Assembly (NCBI GenBank): GCA_003447545.1
Contig: DLYX01000636.1
Coordinates: 1-5,624 of the forward strand
DNA from: Deltaproteobacteria bacterium
GTDB taxonomy: Bacteria; Desulfobacterota; Binatia; UBA12015
Direction of reading: 5' to 3'
Length of the DNA stretch: 5,624 nucleotides
The notes under the pieces were generated by a model. The model made no database searches. It saw only the letters and a program-made list of their open reading frames with translations, and was not told where the DNA came from. Position 1 is the stretch's first letter. Every line of letters begins with the position of its first letter. Positions 5,314 to 5,624 of the stretch are shown piece after piece. The position numbers and the translations under genes were made by a program.

Positions 5314-5624
5314 TGCCGGGGAAGGAGAATCGACAGTTTCGTCGCGGCATTGCTGATTCCGGGTTCGGCCTGATCGAAGTGCTGGCCGCCCTTTGCCTGA
5401 TCCTTGCGGCGAGCATGGTCAGCTTGTCCGCGGGTTCGGCGAGTTGGCGCGCTTTTCGTACCGCTCGTCTCGAGGCGGAGGGGCTGGCGGCCGGTCGCGA
5501 CAAAATAGAGGAATTGATCGCTCTGCTCCCTGCGCGCAGGGTGGGCGGACACGATCAATGGGGCCATGGAACGGCCCAGTTTACCCGGACCTGGCAAGTC
5601 CGGCCCTGGGTTGGATACCCGGGT
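5310..5624 (+). CDS. PilV-like minor pilin (5' part, cut by window end)
   Basis: The frame is open from the ATG at 5310 to the last base, giving 105 codons with no stop, so the gene continues beyond the window. The leader is 18 residues (17 if the second ATG at 5313 is used) and ends ADSG. It is followed by FGLIEVLAAL with Glu at mature position 5 and a hydrophobic stretch to about residue 50 (LILAASMVSLSAG). Gly replaces the usual Thr at mature position 2. The downstream LEAEGLAAGRDKIEELIALL segment matches the helix continuation of PilV and related minor pilins. The start overlaps the previous stop as ATGA, typical of translational coupling within minor pilin operons. PilV is the best match for the N-terminus and position after FimT. 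GspI-type pseudopilins look similar, and the missing C-terminus prevents a firm choice. PilW-, PilX- or PilY1-like genes are expected next, but none is visible. Confidence 0.82.
   Translation, partial: MMPGKENRQFRRGIADSGFGLIEVLAALCLILAASMVSLSAGSASWRAFRTARLEAEGLAAGRDKIEELIALLPARRVGGHDQWGHGTAQFTRTWQVRPWVGYPG

Overview
The window is one continuous piece of a type IVa pilus (T4P) locus, with every gene on the + strand. The GC-rich base composition, Geobacter-like pilin N-terminus, sigma-54 control and gene order (pilC, regulator, pilA, pilD, minor pilins) suggest a Gram-negative, deltaproteobacterial-type organism. Possible sources include Desulfobacterota, Myxococcota, Binatota or related lineages. 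The sequence does not allow a genus call. There are no RNA genes, mobile elements or CRISPR arrays.

Layout: (1) 1-705, the 3' end of pilC, the inner-membrane platform protein. (2) 705-2420, overlapping pilC by one base, an unusual membrane-anchored sigma-54 activator. Two N-terminal membrane helices and a PAS domain, resembling the input half of PilS, run straight into an AAA+ and Fis-type HTH module, the output half of PilR. No kinase and no receiver domain is present. (3) 2421-2747, a 327-base control region. It holds a likely terminator right after the regulator, a nested inverted repeat that may be an activator site, a textbook -24/-12 promoter (TGGCAC-N5-TTGCA) and a structured 5' leader. 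(4) 2748-3134, pilA, the major pilin, followed by a strong intrinsic terminator. (5) 3261-4061, pilD, the prepilin peptidase. (6) 4142-4789, a secreted TPR protein of unknown role. (7) 4876-5313, a GspH/FimT-type minor pilin. (8) 5310 to the window end, a PilV-like minor pilin, overlapping gene 7 by ATGA and cut by the window edge.

How the parts fit: PilC is the platform for pilin extraction and assembly. PilD trims the leaders of PilA and the two minor pilins, all of which carry G^F...E(+5) cleavage sites. The minor pilins probably form the initiation or tip complex, with more components expected past the right edge. The regulator probably drives the sigma-54 promoter immediately downstream, so pilA would be its own transcription unit between two terminators. 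The most interesting point is that the usual PilS-PilR two-component pair seems to be compressed into one membrane-bound protein next to its probable target.
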